Positions 63,695 to 64,000 of a DNA stretch of 64,000 bases are shown one piece after another. Positions within the stretch are counted from its first letter, which is position 1. The number at the start of each line of letters is the position of its first letter. The notes under the pieces were generated by a model. That model was not told the DNA's origin, did no database searches, and was given only the letters and a program-made list of their open reading frames with translations. A program made the translations under genes and the position numbers. The stretch is from Parvularculaceae bacterium (GTDB lineage: Bacteria > Pseudomonadota > Alphaproteobacteria > Caulobacterales > Parvularculaceae): assembly GCA_020446945.1 (NCBI GenBank), contig JAGRDS010000001.1:122554-186553 (forward strand), read 5' to 3'.

Positions 63695-64000
63695 TTGAGG
63701 AAGGTATTTTTGTCGGCGGCCGCCCTTGCGGCGACGATATCGGGCGCTTTCGCGCAGGAGGAACACCCCACCGAAGGGGCTGAAACCAGCGCGCCGAGAC
63801 CGGAGGAAGCCGGCGGGCTTATCGCATTCGCCCGCGATCTGCGAAAAACCAAGGGATGCGCGCAAGCCGCGCCCGCTTACCGCGTTCTCGCCGGCATGGG
63901 CGAAGGACAGGAAGGCGCGCAGCACGAGCTTGGCGAGTGTCTTTTGCTGATGGAAGGGGCGAGCGAAGCCGAAACACGGCTTTTCCGCCAGGAGGGCGCG
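63695..64000 (+). CDS. Exported protein, partial at right edge
   Basis: Open from TTG 63695 (GGAG 6 nt upstream) to the end of the window, 102 codons. The start MRKVFLSAAALAATISGAFAQ is a signal peptide (seen as two halves, RKVFLSAAALAATI and SGAFAQ). The mature part has cysteines in KGCAQAAPAY and LGECLLLMEGA, and a helical AYRVLAGMGEGQEGAQHELG stretch that resembles Sel1/TPR-like repeats. An upstream ATG frame ends in a stop, so TTG is the best start. The family is not certain. Confidence 0.7.
   Translation, partial: MRKVFLSAAALAATISGAFAQEEHPTEGAETSAPRPEEAGGLIAFARDLRKTKGCAQAAPAYRVLAGMGEGQEGAQHELGECLLLMEGASEAETRLFRQEGA

Noticed and set aside
1..64000. CRISPR arrays, insertion sequences, prophage or restriction/defence islands
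   Set aside because: No regularly spaced repeats, transposase, integrase, phage structural or known defence genes were seen in any frame.

Overview
The window looks like a chromosomal segment of a GC-rich, aerobic alphaproteobacterium. Evidence includes a PhaR/PhaA/PhaB polyhydroxyalkanoate module, a ROSE-type RNA thermometer in front of an Hsp20 gene, a large TonB-dependent receptor, TadE-type pilus proteins, a PrkA-YeaH-SpoVR stress module and an alphaproteobacterial-style hybrid histidine kinase. The gene repertoire would fit the Parvularculales/Hyphomonadaceae/Caulobacterales area, but that placement is inference. Coding density is high, with many 4-bp stop/start overlaps. I see no IS element, prophage or CRISPR array.

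Layout. 1-4.2 kb: a hybrid histidine kinase running off the left edge, divergent from a response-regulator/kinase fusion, then tRNA-Val(CAC). 4.2-5.0 kb: gene-poor DNA ending in a structured leader. 5-8 kb: TonB-dependent receptor. 8.2-9.4 kb: two TadE-like proteins. 9.4-15.5 kb: YbjN-like protein, RsmB, Bax-inhibitor-1-like membrane protein, TTC38-like TPR protein and NAD synthetase. 15.6-22 kb: a pair of exported amidohydrolases (one without metal ligands), PhoD, adenine deaminase and a SYLF protein. 22-30.3 kb: a minus-strand acyl-CoA degradation cluster (ligase, two adjacent acyl-CoA dehydrogenases, MaoC hydratase, SDR dehydrogenase, thiolase) with OsmC, a TPR protein and an alkyltransferase-like protein. 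30.4-33.5 kb: polysaccharide flippase, inositol monophosphatase family protein and Hsp20 under heat-shock control. 33.6-35.7 kb: a tight trio of methyltransferase-like lipoprotein, SCP2 protein and alpha/beta hydrolase. 36.3-41.3 kb: prkA-yeaH-spoVR. 41.4-46.6 kb: TyrA, methyltransferase, GloB, MmcQ/YjbR protein, CreA and two exported unknowns. 46.7-49.8 kb: phaB, phaA and divergent phaR. 49.9-58.8 kb: PAS-GGDEF-EAL protein, a small membrane protein and an envelope glycan block (two GT2, two GT39, O-antigen-ligase-like). 58.8-64 kb: thrS, an ATP-grasp enzyme, a methyltransferase, YidD, a DUF899 protein and the start of another exported protein.

How the parts work together. The acyl-CoA cluster contains all activities for an (R)-specific, peroxisomal MFE-2-like beta-oxidation round, with a dehydrogenase pair that may form a heteromer. 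The phaR/phaA region carries TGC...GCA dyads that fit PhaR autoregulation of carbon storage. The GT2 enzyme near 53 kb could supply a lipid-linked sugar to the two GT39 transferases. The most interesting non-coding signals are the Hsp20 thermometer with its RpoH-like promoter, a leader before the TonB receptor whose CCCCTT segment can pair with the Shine-Dalgarno, and an intrinsic terminator just upstream of prkA. I did not find a clearly new multi-gene system. The best novelty candidates are the metal-ligand-less amidohydrolase partner, an alpha/beta hydrolase whose only well-placed start is AUA, and the regulatory leaders.
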